DNA of 64,000 nucleotides from Straminergon stramineum (taxonomy: Eukaryota; Streptophyta; Bryopsida; Hypnales; Calliergonaceae): the NCBI GenBank assembly GCA_963920665.1, contig OY987268.1, positions 2,792,501 to 2,856,500 on the forward strand, read 5' to 3'. The translations under genes were made by a program, and so were the position numbers. Below, piece after piece: positions 1 through 11,900 of the stretch. Within the stretch, counting starts at the first letter, position 1. Each line of letters begins with the position of its first letter. The notes under the pieces are model-generated. The model was not told where the DNA came from. It did no database searches and saw only the letters and a program-made list of their open reading frames with translations.

Positions 1-353
1 AAAACAATTTTTTTTGCACATTGCAAGACTAGATTATTTGACCTTGAACCTTCTTTAACTTAAATTTTTTGCACTAGAAAGTTTTGAGATTAAAATATTT
101 ATGGTGGGAAATTGCGTTGAGAGTCTAGGAAAAAAAACTTAAAATTTAAAATTTCATTCTTAAGAAAATTGTTAAATAGAAGTAGGTATGAGATAGAAGG
201 TAAATTTAAATTATTAATATCTCTAAGATGGAATGAAAATGTACTAATCCCAATGGTGAGATAGTTTTAGCAAGCAAAACAAAACACGTTGAATTTTTTT
301 TTAAATTAGAAAAATTGCAATTAGAAATGAATTCTAAGAGTTAATTTTTCATG
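1..353. repeat. Outer part of left arm of a foldback repeat
   Basis: Bases about 100-350 match, with many substitutions, the reverse complement of about 6215-6480. Shared landmarks include a GAG-TCTAGGAAA stretch and CCAATGGTGAGAT. The outer edge may lie beyond the window. The arm stops at 353, where a 4.7-kb insertion begins, and resumes at 5056. No coding potential is seen. Confidence 0.6.
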
Positions 354-2098
354 AGGATTGTGAGTGTTTTAAACTCCACCCTTCGAGTTAAAACGTGCAC
401 ACGGGGTCTAACGGCTAGTTAAATCAATTTCTTTAGGGTGTTCTTAATCTAAGTTCAATTCGCGCCTTCCAAGAAATGGACACTTTGTTTTAAATATCCA
501 AATTAAACTTAAATCATTTTAATCCTAATTTTAAAACGATGGTAAACTAAATCAAATAACTAATCAAAAGATAAATCCAAACTAACATCAATCTAATCTA
601 CTTTATAGAATGTAATTTGCCCTTTCCAAAATGGTAAAGCAAGTTAAATTCTGACTTTCCTAATAAAAGAAATGAATGGATGAAGTATTGATCCCTAAAC
701 TACATCACAACCTTCATCCACAAATTAAAAATAGTAAAACTACTCGAAATAAATCTAAATTTTAGGTTTAAGTTTTTAGTTATGTTAGTTACCTAATTTT
801 AAGACTAAACCTAATTTGACTACTAATTAAAGAATTTCATCCAAATTGAAATCAAACTTCATCCAACCTTTCCTCACTTAAAATTAAAGTATTTTTTAAA
901 TGAAAAGAGGTTCTGGAATCTTCAAAAGATTTCATAATTGATTCCTAATTTAAATGATTCCTTAAATATTCTTTAGAAATTCTTTTTAATTATCTTCTAA
1001 TCTATCGTAAACTAAATTTTCTATTCTAAAATTAGTATTTTGGGGTTTTTATGAAAATTCAGAAATTACCTTTCCAACAAGGTAAAACACTAAAAACTAA
1101 ATTCTTAAAAATTATTAATGAATGAAATTTGGTTTAAAAAGTCTAACGAGTTAAATTTCATTCATTAATTATTTCTTAGTCTAAACGAACAATGTTAATT
1201 TTCTTTTCTAATTTTCCTAAAGGTTCCAATGGTTTATTTTGCCAAGTGAGATTTTAATCAAATTAAAATGAAATATAAAGAATTTTAACGTACCTTTCCC
1301 ATGAAATGATCGATCGTACCGTCCTCGAGAATTACGAGGTGAATGGTTTCGTAGTATCTTGCTCCATCCTCCATTTCACTAATTCATCATGCCATTTGAA
1401 ATCAATCCTTGTTTGATGTTGTACTTCAATTTCAATTTTTATTTTCCTACTAATGGTTATGGGATTTAATTAATTTTGGTTGTATTTAAAACAATTCCTA
1501 ATTTATTAGAAATTATTTAAATACAACCAAACCTTTTAAAGCCACTAAATCAAATCAAATCTAATAAATCCTAATTATTTTGTAAATTCCTAATCTTTTA
1601 AAAGATATTAGTTGGCGTTTTGTCTTTATCTATTTGTCTTATTAAGCCTAACAAAACCTAACCTAACCAAAGCCTAGCCTTCTAATTTCTAAAGAATCCT
1701 AATCAATAACTAACCAACAACTTAGTGAATAGTAATTAGAATAAAATAAAATGCAAAAGATTCTTACCTCATTAATTATCTAGATTCCTTCTATTCGTCT
1801 CTCTCCTACTCCTTACTTCTTCTCTTCTCTTGGTTATGTCAATTCATGGATCTTTGTTTTGCAAACTTGTTGTGGTTTTGGCAAATTCAAGTGGACTTCC
1901 AACTTATTTGTAGAAGTATGAATGAATGCTTTAGTCTAAGAACTTGAGAGAATTTTGAAACTTCAATGCACCACAATTTAGTATTCGAACCTTACCTTTA
2001 GTATTCAGTTTTTGGACCAATTTTTATCTTCAATTTCTCACTCCCTTGCTGCCTGGTTCAGCTCCCTGGCTCAGCTCTTCGGACTCAGCTCCTGTGCT

Positions 2099-2209
2099 CA
2101 GTCGTTAGGCTAACTCTCTGGCTCGGTTCCAACTCAGCCACCGGGAGTCCTGGTTCAGTCGTCAGGCTAACTCTCTGGCTCGGTTCCTCCACCCAGTCGC
2201 CGGGAGTCC
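2099..2209. repeat. GC-rich tandem duplication, 57-bp unit
   Basis: Two units start at 2099 and 2156, each containing AGGCTAACTCTCTGGCTCGG and ending CGGGAGTCC. They form a GC-rich island inside an otherwise AT-rich LTR-type element, possibly a regulatory or structural part of it. Confidence 0.75.
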
Positions 2210-2927
2210 GCCACGTGGCGGGGCGCGACTGGCCGTTCCTCTCCCGTTCCGTTCAAGCTCTCTGTCAACTGCCGGGGTCTTGATTAATTTGTTTCACAAG
2301 CTGTGGCCCTTGCACGGCTTTAGGCCCTCCTTTGCACAGTCTTGGGCTCTTCCGATTTTGACCTCTGTTTCCTTCACGCACTAATTTTGTATGCTGGATT
2401 ACGGTCCCTTGCTACTGATTTTTTGGAAGTCTTTACTAACTGCATTGATCTAACACTAATAAAACTAATTAACTTTCTAACTAAACTAATCAATTTTTGG
2501 GTTTGGGGAGGGAATCTCTAAGCAAACTTTCACTAATTTTCCAACTTCTTAAATTTTAAACTATCAATCTACTTTTTGTGGGTTTTTGGAATGAGTTTTA
2601 AACTAAGAAAACTAAGTATCCTAAACTAATTAAAAATCTCTTTTAATGACTCTAACTAAAGGGCAACTAATCTAAATTTTGGTTTTCTATAACTACTACT
2701 AAGGATTTTATCAAGAATTCAAACTAAGCAATTTTGATTACTTTTCTCACTAAATCAAACGTTCCTAATTAGTACACCTGCAGAGCATTTTTCCAAGCAT
2801 GCAAATAAGGAAATTTTCCCAAGTGTTAATTTCAAATCTTTCAAAGTCAAAGCTTCGTCGTGCGGGGGCAACCCCAGGTGTACACGGTGTCAAAGATCAA
2901 ATTTTAGTATTTTGAAAGTCAATCTTT

Positions 2928-3047
2928 AAAGGAGGTACACATGACAGTGTTTAAACCGAACTTTAAAGATTAATTCTCTAAAATTTCCAAGTATCCAAGT
3001 TTAATCACTAAAGGAGGTATGCATGACAGCGTTTAAACCGAATCTTA
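2928..3047. repeat. Tandem duplicated motif, 82-bp period
   Basis: AAAGGAGGTA, then CATGACAG and GTTTAAACCGAA, occur at about 2928 and again at about 3010 with a few changes. The repeat lies inside the LTR-type insertion. Its function is unknown. Confidence 0.7.
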
Positions 3048-5055
3048 GCAATTAAAGGCCCAATCTTCGTTATACAACGGATTTTAGGCAAGGTTTGGTT
3101 TAATAAACTTTTGGCAAAGTCAAGCTTCACCGCCTTAAGTATATTAATACCAGATTCTGTTGTAATGAGCACAATTTGTTAGTATTCAAGAAATCTTAAA
3201 CGGAATTAGAGTTTAGAGGTCTATCCCTTCCAAAACTCTCACAATTCAAAGAAAATGGAGGCTTAGCCTCGAGAACTTAAAGAAATCAAATAGAAATCAC
3301 TTTGAAGGGACCCTCTCGTCCTTCAAAGTGTGCAAATCAAGAATTAGAATGAAACTTAGGTCGGATCTCGACTTGGATCAGTGCTCCGACCACGCCGGTA
3401 GCACAAAAGCAAAGGTTAGATATAAGAATGAGGGTACCGACAACCTCGAGGGAAGGGCCTTTTATACTTGTCCCAGGCCCCTCCCCGGTAAGTTGTCGGT
3501 GGAAAAACATTTACTTTTGATCCTGAGATATTTCCTAAACCACCCTATTGTAATTCCAAAATAATCTTTGTTTAATGGAAGAATTCTCTAGAACCCTCTC
3601 CATTTAGCTAATAAATCTTGGCTAAATCAAATCCAAGATCTTTTCCCAAAGATATTTTGAAAATAACCCTAATTAACCTAGATATTTTGCTAATTAACCC
3701 AAAGTATTTCTAAATTGTCTTTCTTTAAACAAAAGATGGATTGCTACGCAAGAAAAGAGGTCTTACCCAAATCCAATCTTCAATTTTCCAAAAGATATTT
3801 GCGAAATTAACTTTGAATTACCGCTAATTATTATAAAAAAGTCAAACCTACTGCTGGACCCCTCCTATCTTCTAGGGAACAACTCCAAATTGAGAAACGA
3901 TTGCGCCATTGTGTTTAGAAGACCCAAATTAGTTTAGGGAACCCCCTACCCCCTTCTTCCCAGCCCTTCGTAAGCGTAAAATCAACTTATGGTAACTCCA
4001 AAGAAAGGTGAAAACCCTAACTTTTGGAATGTGTTTCTTTTGCGGAAACCATCCATCTAGGGTTACTTAGAAGGCTCGTGGGAGTAAGAAAAGACCCCTC
4101 ATTCATGTCATTTGGACACCTCCACCTCCTGGTACGCCGGTCAACCCGTCATAACGTTGTAAATTCTTCAAAAGTCCACTGTTGTTGCCGATTCTGGTAC
4201 CTAGGAATGTCAGAATGTCAGAATGTCTTCAAACTTTGTGGAACGCTTTATTAGCACATAACACACTATCCTAATTTTTAGTGGGATTTTACTGCAACAT
4301 GGGTAATTCCTAGGAATTTACAACTATGTTCAAAGACAGTTGACTTTCCATGGAGTCATTGTAATTGTTTCGGAAAATTCCGAAACTTTTTGGGTAGCTT
4401 CTAGGAAACTCCCAAAACCAAAGTGCAACATTATATTTCACTTTGCACTATTCATAGGGAAGCTCAAATTAGCAATTCCCTTTTAATTTCCGCCCGAGGG
4501 GAAAATTATTCTTGTATCGGGGAATCTTGGAACAACCGGCTCCAATGTTGGCTCCTGGCATGCTTTTAGAGTAAAAGCACCTTTCTTCATACTCCAATCG
4601 CTCTCCCATCACTTTATTTGCAGATTGGATAATTCTTCTATAAGTTATCTGCAAATAAGAACTTACCAATCCAAATTCTTTACGAATTGGATGGTGACCT
4701 ATACTAGACTCTCTAGACCTAAAATAGACTTAGCCAGCTTGTCACATGCAATTGTAAGACTTAGTTTAACATGGACAACTACTAGGACTGGCTAACACTC
4801 AAACCCTTAATTCTCTCGGAAATACTGAATCGACCTCTCAGACTCTCAACTAGGCCTTAGAAGTATGAAATTTGAGTATTTTATATACTCTACACTTCTA
4901 GGATGACCCCTCACTGTATTGGTAAGGACTTCTACCAAATACCACTCAAACACTCTTTTTATGCATTTTTGCATATAATTATGCTAAAATACTAATTAAA
5001 ACGAAAAAAAAGAAAACCCTGAGTTCCAAGTGCCAACTTGAGGGCTCACAAGGAT

Positions 5056-6560
5056 GCTTAGGTAGTTAGGTTGCCCAAAAAACAAGACTATCCAAAATTT
5101 TCACATCACTTATCCAAATGAAATGAATCAAAGCTTTCTATGTAGACAAAAATATAATATATGAGAAAAAAAATATTGAAAAATTATAATCAAATTTTTG
5201 AAGTTTTCTTTCTACTACCTAGTCTCCCCTATTTTGAGCTTATTTGGGAATAACTTTTATTCCCGATCACTGATTGAAAAAAATGATTTTCCCACAAATC
5301 TAATCATGACATAAATCGAGATTGTAGGTACTTGCTTGAAATCCAATTTGGCCCTCGAGGGGATAATGATCTTTTAGGGGTGAAAAATGTTAAAAGCTTA
5401 AATTTCGTTAGATTCTTTTTAGATAAGGATTTCAATGCAAATCTTTTTTTTTGTCCAATGTCAATAAATGCTTAAAAAATCTAAGCTCATAAATCTTCTT
5501 GAAGATTCTTGAACAGGAATAAAAAAAATTCTTAAATTGTCTAAAATAATGAATTCTTCTATACTTTAACATATTTTTTACACATACCATTTTAAAATTA
5601 CATTACTTTCTACAAGTGATCTTGAAGAAAAATTTGATATTCTTGAAACATGCATGCCCTCTACATTATAATGATTCACTAAACTATTTTGATTTGGAGG
5701 AACAAGGCTTTAATTAACACATATAGTTTTCGTTTGTAAAATTGTATGTTAATATTGGATTAATTAAAAAAATAGGCCAAAAAAATTTGAATATGAGAAA
5801 ATCTATTTAAAATAATAGCTGTGGCAATGGAAATTTATTATTTTTACCAAAAATTACCAAAGAACCAATGACAATGCACTTGTTGAATTTTAACATGTCA
5901 TGGCAATTTAACCACTACATCCATTGTCCCTATGAAGACAAAATGGATTTTAGATAGACTCCCATAATTTGAATTTTTGTTTTTTTAACATTCGCTTATG
6001 GAGCAAGGTTATGCCATCCTAAGCCTGAAATAGAATTCTCTATGTAGTACAAAAATATTACAAAAAGTCAAAATAAATTTTTTATTTTTTTTCCTCATAG
6101 AAAATATTTTTGTCTAAATGTCATGATTTGATTCATTCCATTTGGACTAGTGATGAAAAAGTAATGAGCACTCTTGATTTTCAAGCAATCAAAGCATCTT
6201 CTTAAAAAAAATAACTTCTAGGATTCATGTTTTAACTCAATTTTCAAAAAAAATCAAAAAACAAAGTTCTACAATTTAGTTTGATTTCTAGAACGATCTC
6301 ACCATTGAGATTATTGTATTTTAATTTTATCTTAGAGATTTTAATCATTTAGTATTTCCTTCAATCTTGTACCTATTTCTACTTAATAATTTTTTAAAGA
6401 TGGAAGATCTTATTTTTGTGAAGTGTTTTGTTTCCTAGACCCTCAACTCAATTCCTCAATATAAATTTTCTTAATGCAAAATTTTAGGTTAAGAGACTTC
6501 AAAGTTTTATAAACTAGTTTGTCATTGTGCCAAAAAAACATGTTACTTCTCTTTAAATGC
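5056..6560. repeat. Foldback repeat: inner left arm, loop and right arm
   Basis: Bases 5056-5210 continue the left arm interrupted at 353. The right arm, about 6055-6560, read in reverse complement, matches first 1-353 and then 5056-5210 with no gap. Shared words include CCAAATG-AATGAATCAAA and TAGACAAAAATAT. The loop, about 5210-6055, is AT-rich and non-coding. The arms are diverged, so the element is old and predates the LTR-type insertion. Confidence 0.6.
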
Positions 6561-6940
6561 AAATATCTTACAATCAATGCTGTCAAAGTTTCTTCAATTT
6601 CTTCAAAATATTAAGCTCATACTTACATACTATAGTAGAGTGACATGACTTTTTGTCTTTGCAATGACAAAATAATTATTTTTTCATACATAGTGATTCA
6701 TTTACATTTCTATGAATTAAAGATGATTTTGGTTGTACAGCCTTGTAAATTATTTCACAATTTGTCATTTCTTTAGTATGAACGAAATGTCATGTCCATT
6801 CAAATTTAAGAGAATAATGAAAGCATAAACGGTCCAAGGTATTGGTAGTGGTTCACTTATTTGTTAACGGCATTGAATGAATAGTGAATATGTGATGCAT
6901 ATGAAAAAATATCTTTTAAAAGCATTTGATATTTGCAAAT

Positions 6941-7031
6941 ATGAGTGCCACATGGTGTGATTCATGTGTTGGGTTAACTCTTGACATTTTGATCATGTTA
7001 GCCAACACGAATCACACCATTTGACACTCAT
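6941..7031. other. Short hairpin, possible small-RNA precursor
   Basis: An arm at 6941-6972 pairs with an arm at 7002-7031 over about 30 bases with only a few mismatches, around a 29-base loop. The stem contains ATGGTGTGATTC and its near-complement GAATCACACCAT. Stem length and loop size are within the range of plant microRNA precursors, but a tiny MITE would look the same. Neither strand has a notable reading frame. Confidence 0.4.
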
Positions 7032-7299
7032 ATTAGCCCTTCCAACATTGGCTCTTTATTAGTGAAGTTTTCAACAAAGCTCTTCCTTATTTTCTACGAA
7101 AATTTTTTGTATGTTTGTCAACTTTTTGTACAAAAGAGCTTTTCAAATTATTGAATTAATACAAAATTAAAGCCATGTCACACTATGGTAGTCTAGTGAG
7201 AGATTCTATGGTTCTAAATCCAAAAAGTTAAAATTAAAATTTTTTTTATTGCAATTTTTGGTGTTCTTTGATGGAAAAAAGGCCTTCAGATTGTAAGGG

Positions 7300-7440
7300 T
7301 TAACTTTCACCCTAGAGGACTAGAATGGTATGATGTGTGATTTCAATGTTGAATGCAGAAAATAGAATACACCTCTTGGTCTAATAATCAAAGAATTTTA
7401 GTGACCACATTGGTAGGGGGGCACATCCCTACAAGGTTAA
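7300..7440. mobile_element. 141-bp TTAA-flanked MITE (piggyBac-like)
   Basis: The segment is bounded by TTAA at 7300-7303 and 7437-7440. Its interior resembles the two units at 57951-58091 and 58088-58230, including TTGGTCTAATAATCAAAG and a GGGGGGC-CATC stretch near the right end. The length matches those units (141-143 bp). Confidence 0.55.
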
Positions 7441-7932
7441 TACTTATGTGACAATAACTCAACACTAGTGCACTGTGTGACGCAACAATGCCTCATTGGA
7501 CTAATAAACTCCATGTTGTGCATATCTCATCCAACCATCCACATGGCTACGAAAATGGGCAATTTCTATTAGCCTTGTAATCCTACCACTCACATTTGAA
7601 AAATACTGAAGAACTTGATAACCCTCTCCAATAAAAACCTTAAGTTCAACAACATTTTAATACCAAAAAAAATTTCTAAATATTCCATATTAGGGCAAAA
7701 GTAAAACCTTCACTTCCATTTTTCCTTTAATAAATCACCCTCTACAACCTAATATTGAAAACAAATTCTGCTAGATATGCAGACCCAGACCAACAACTTT
7801 AGTGGGCTCAAGGCCTAAAACTTATTCACAACATGCACATTTTCAAACATATCATATTGTCCACATAAAGAGTCTAGTACTTTCAAAAAAACTCTAAACC
7901 TTTTGGGCAATACCTACATAAAACCAAGGCTA
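7441..7932. other. Intergenic, 3' flank of transporter copy 1
   Basis: AT-rich sequence with no recognisable gene. Homology to the right palindrome arm starts abruptly at 7933, at the transporter stop codon. Confidence 0.6.
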
Positions 7933-7933
7933 G

Positions 7934-10169
7934 CTAGTTGTTACTTGCGCCCCTTTCCATGTTGTTGGCCTTGACTTTGCTCATGGGTGGAGAAGTGTTG
8001 GAAGTGGGAACAAAACGCTTCCAAAACCAATGCCCGGTCCACACCAAGTCCATCTCTTCAATGGGGATGCCCTTGGTCTCCGGAATGAACCAATACGTGA
8101 ACGCCATCATCACCACCACCCACCCACAAAGAACAAAAACACACCCCACTTGAATGCACACAACATGGACAAAAACACTTGCCCAATCACAAATGTGAAA
8201 AACATGTTGGTGGACACAGTGATGGCTTGCCCCGCCAATCGCGTATCCAAAGGATAGATCTCGCTTGGGATCAACCACCCCAAAGGGCCCCACGACCACG
8301 CAAAAGAAGAAACGTAGACGCAAATCAACACCACCGCAATCCACCCCAAGGAGGAGGTCATGGTGGTGCCCTTCAATCCTAGGGCAAGGATGATGCCCAC
8401 CGCCACCTACACAAGTGCACAACCACAAATGAATAGATAGAAATCATGTGGAAGGGGGAAGGATTTACCCTTGCCTTGGAATGGAAAACCGCATGGACAC
8501 CACTCATGGACAAAGTGGAGACCCACATGAGTTAGCAAATGCAACAATGAAAGCTCCATTAATCGTGCCCTTGTCAATGCCTTGGTCTTGAATGAATGGA
8601 ATGACATACACACAAGACTAGGAAACTATTGAAAGGAAATCCATGGATTCAAGAGGTTTGATTGTATTTACCTGAGCCACAAACATTTGGACACAAGCTT
8701 CAAGGAGGAGCCAACGACGGCCCTTGCGATCCACCACGAAAACCGCCACCAAGGTGGACAACACATTTATGGCACCCACAATCACCGAGGAATACAAAGA
8801 GGTGGAGTTTCCAAATCCCACCGTTTGGAACAACACAGGCGCATAGAACATGATGGCATTGATCCCTGTGAATTGTTGGAAGAATTGCAAGAGCATGGAG
8901 ATGATGAGTTGGGGGCGGTGGCGGCGCTTCATCACGTTGCGGAAGGCACTTTGCTCCATGGCAACGGCCTCCTGGCTTGCGGCCACAATGTCTTGGAACT
9001 CTTGGTCCACGTCTTCCACACCACGAATGCGTTGGAGGACCCTCCTTCCGTTGTCAAGCTTCCCCGGTTGCACCAAGGAGTTGGGTGTGTCCGGCAAAAT
9101 GATCCCACCCATGGTAATCAAGGCCGCGGGGATGCCCGCAATGGCAAGGGAAACCCGCCATCCATTGGATTGCATCTTTTGCGTGCCATAGTTGACCAAA
9201 TTGGCAAAGAGAATGCCAATGGTCACCGCAAGTTGGAAGAGAATGTTGAGAGCCCCTCGCCATTTGGAGGGCGCCATCTCGGAAAGGTAGAGCGGCACGG
9301 CTTGATTGGCAAAGCCCACTCCCCATCCAAGTAAAATGCGACCAATGATGAGCATGATGATCTTTTGAGCGGACGTTGTGAACGTCACTCCAAGGCAAAA
9401 GGCCACACCGGCGATGAGCATGGTGGCCTTTCGCCCATAGTGTCGCGTGGTGTATGAACTCACCAAAGAAGCAAGGAGGGCTGTGATGTAAAGGGAAGAA
9501 GTGAACGCTTGGAGCTTTTGGTCATTGTATTTGCAATACGCGTTGTCAATGTTGGCATGCTTGTGCTTCTTTTCAAGGACGGCGGGAAAGAACTTGAAAA
9601 GAAACTCATCCATGGATGTCACACCACCTACAAGAAGACAACGTATCGTCGCCCACACAAAAAAGAACATTTGTGAGTGCAAATCCACAAGGCTACTACA
9701 AAGCGTGCAAGGACAAGAAACAAGAGCTTGAAAAGAAATGCACCCATGGTCGTCACACCACCTACAAGAGGACGTACCCCCCCACACACAAGAAAGAAAA
9801 ACATTTGTGAGTGCAAATCACCACAAGGTCACCACAAAGTGTGAAAGGACAAGAAACAAGAGCTTGAAAAGAAATGCACCCATGGACGTCACCCTACCTC
9901 AATCCTAGACAACTTGTAAAACACAAAACGCAACATTCTTTTGCAAAAATACACATTAACTTGGCAACCATCAAGCTTTGGGAACACAAAATAACAACCT
10001 AGACACAAGAAGTTGAACAATGCCTCCAATATTTACCTGAGATGCCCACATCATATCCAAACATGAGACCGCCCGAAGCGGCAAGAACGCAAACCAACCA
10101 TAGGAAGAAAGTGGTTCGGCCAGGATAGTGTTGGATCTCTCCAATGGACATCATGGCTCCATGGGCCAT
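7934..10169 (-). CDS. STP-family hexose/H+ symporter, copy 1, frameshifted near 3' end
   Basis: Plasma-membrane sugar transporter of the major facilitator superfamily, plant STP group (family function: proton-coupled hexose uptake). Exons are 10169-10037, 9627-8672 and 8406-7934, with GT-AG introns. Visible family motifs are [14 protein letters not shown] in TM1, RHYGRK after TM2, LPDTPNSLV before the central loop, [14 protein letters not shown] in TM7, DRKGRR after TM8 and [11 protein letters not shown] in TM10. The start is the ATG giving MAHGAM, just after the leader. After residue about 456 a single-base deletion, relative to the third copy at 61757, leads to TGA at 461 codons. The true C-terminus with [11 protein letters not shown] follows in another frame and runs to 7934. 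The product would lose the end of TM12 and the tail. It is identical to the gene at 14183. It is either a recent pseudogene or contains a sequence error repeated in both arms. Confidence 0.85.
9628..9897 (-). repeat. Two decoy copies of the intron 1 acceptor and exon 2 start
   Basis: Mirror image of 14455-14724 in the other arm. Two tandem units of about 135 bp precede exon 2. Each resembles the end of intron 1 plus the first 60 or so bases of exon 2. Confidence 0.8.
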
Positions 10170-11454
10170 CTTGTGGAACAACGCTCACCACGAAAGGTGC
10201 AAGTCTCAAGAAGCAACAATACAAAAAACTCTACAACAATAGAATGCGGCGTAGGTACAAGATGGACCACCAATACAAGACAACAACTTGTAGGAAAGAT
10301 GTGAAGATAGGTAGGGCGGAGTGTTCTTTTATACCCCTTCTTTGAACCTACTAGCGAGACTTCAAATACAAGTGAGCCTCGAAAGTATTCCAAGGTCACC
10401 CGTCTAGCGAGACTCTATATTTAAGTTATCCTGAAAAGTGTTACGAGGTCATCCTTCTAGCTAGCATTTAAAGAATTTTCTATTTATTGTGTTTGTGAAT
10501 ATGTTTTCATAAATATTTTTAATTTTTTCATTATTATTGTTAAGAAGTTACAAAATGAAGTTGTTGGATTGTGTTTAATGTTGTTCCATCTAAACTTGTT
10601 TCTTATTAAGTTATATTTGTCTGCTGTTCAAATTTGTATTTCAATTTTTATTTTTAAATAGATTTTTACACTCTTCTAGTTAATGTTCATGTATTGTTCA
10701 TAAAAAAAAATATATTTTGGTTATTTTCCATTTTGCCTTGGATTTTTATTTCTTCTTTATTTTCTTTTTGAAATTTTTTTTGACATTATTTTTTGGGTTC
10801 ATTTTATATATTAATATTCTTTTATTATTTATTTCAATGTTTTTGTTATGTATTAACTTTTAAACATTTGTAGTTCAAAAGGTAAGACCTTCCTGAGATT
10901 GAAGACTTTGAAGAACTTTTCATGAGAGGAGGTTGGAAAGTTAAGTTACACAAGGAATTTTGTCGAAGTGTCTTTTAAGGTATTTGATAATTTTGAAAAA
11001 TGTTTTTTTAAATGCACATTGAAATTGAATTATTGAACAATTTTTGGGAGACTAGGGCTACTCAAGCTAGATTACCTTGACTTTCAATATGAAGAAATTT
11101 AGGTGCTTGAAATTGAAAACTTATACCAAGTCAATGCTTCATCACAATGCATTGCACATACTAAATTTAGAGATTTCATTGATAAGATTTTTTAGAATTT
11201 TAAAATGTTGGGATTTAGGTCATTTTTATTGCAATAATAGTTTGTAATTTTGTATGCAGTATGCTTTAAAGTTCTATTGAATTTTTTGAATTGATTTTGA
11301 AGTTCAATATCTAGGGTAGTTTTTGAAAAGGATAGTTTTTTTCAATTTGAATATATTTTTGACATATTATGATGATGAAATTTTATTCATTGTTTGTAGA
11401 GATTATAAAATAGATATGGCAATAATAGGAAAGGTATGTATACCTTAAATTAGA

Positions 11455-11900
11455 TTGTTTGCTTGTTTTGTTTGTTCAATTGATCTAAGAGACATTAAGT
11501 CCTCAACCATGTTCTTGGTACGACTCTCCTCAAAGAAAGGTGCATGGACTTTGTCTTGTGGCTTTTGAACCTATAGTGTGAAATTTATGGATTTTTGAAT
11601 TATTTCTAAATTAAATATTTGAATTACATTATCTTTTATTTTGGAAAAACTATCACTTTTATATGTCATATCCACACACCACAAAACAAAGCCCTTTTAC
11701 CGGTATTCTTTTGTACATAAAGTTTTCTATTCATATAAAGTATACAACCTCTCACACTGAAAACTCACATTGCAACAAAGCCCTTACACTCCAGCCTTTG
11801 TGTATAAAAGACATTAAATTTCAAAGTTTTATAAATTAGAAAATTAGAAAATTATTTTTACTTTTATTTTAGCTATGGCAATGACATATGATACAATTAT
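11455..11900 (+). repeat. Diverged copy of the 29820-30295 repeat
   Basis: It shares GGTGCATGG-TTTGT, then GTGTGAAA-TTATGGAT-TTTGA, and a final ATTATTTTTACTTTTATTTT with the two tandem units at 29820-30295. About 200 extra bases (roughly 11640-11840) interrupt it here. Confidence 0.5.

Larger units (their letters stand above)
359..5050 (-). mobile_element. LTR-type insertion, non-coding (solo LTR or non-autonomous element)
   Basis: The element begins TGTGAG and ends CTCACA, so it has TG...CA ends. It is flanked on both sides by AGGAT (354-358 and 5051-5055), a 5-bp target duplication typical of LTR retroelements. The uninterrupted inverted arm at 6055-6560 shows the host sequence without the insertion. 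A TATA-like TATAAAA lies on the minus strand at 3470-3476. No gag, protease, integrase or reverse transcriptase reading frame is visible, and I could not find a pair of long direct repeats. It may therefore be one very long solo LTR or a LARD-like element. Orientation rests only on the TATA motif. Confidence 0.6.
7933..10414 (-). repeat. Left arm of 2482-bp palindrome
   Basis: Each position x corresponds to 24352 minus x in the right arm (13938-16419). I found only two substitutions, both near the ends: 7943 versus 16409 (synonymous) and 10401 versus 13951. Reading frames translated on both strands across the arm are identical to those of the partner. The outer edge sits at the transporter stop codon and the inner edge lies just upstream of its promoter, so the duplicated unit is nearly exactly one gene. 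Confidence 0.95.

Noticed and set aside
8687..9334. Long open frame antisense to transporter exon 2, and its mirror at 15018-15665
   Set aside because: It is the complement of a conserved GC-rich exon and has no family resemblance; the frame stays open because of codon bias in the sense gene.
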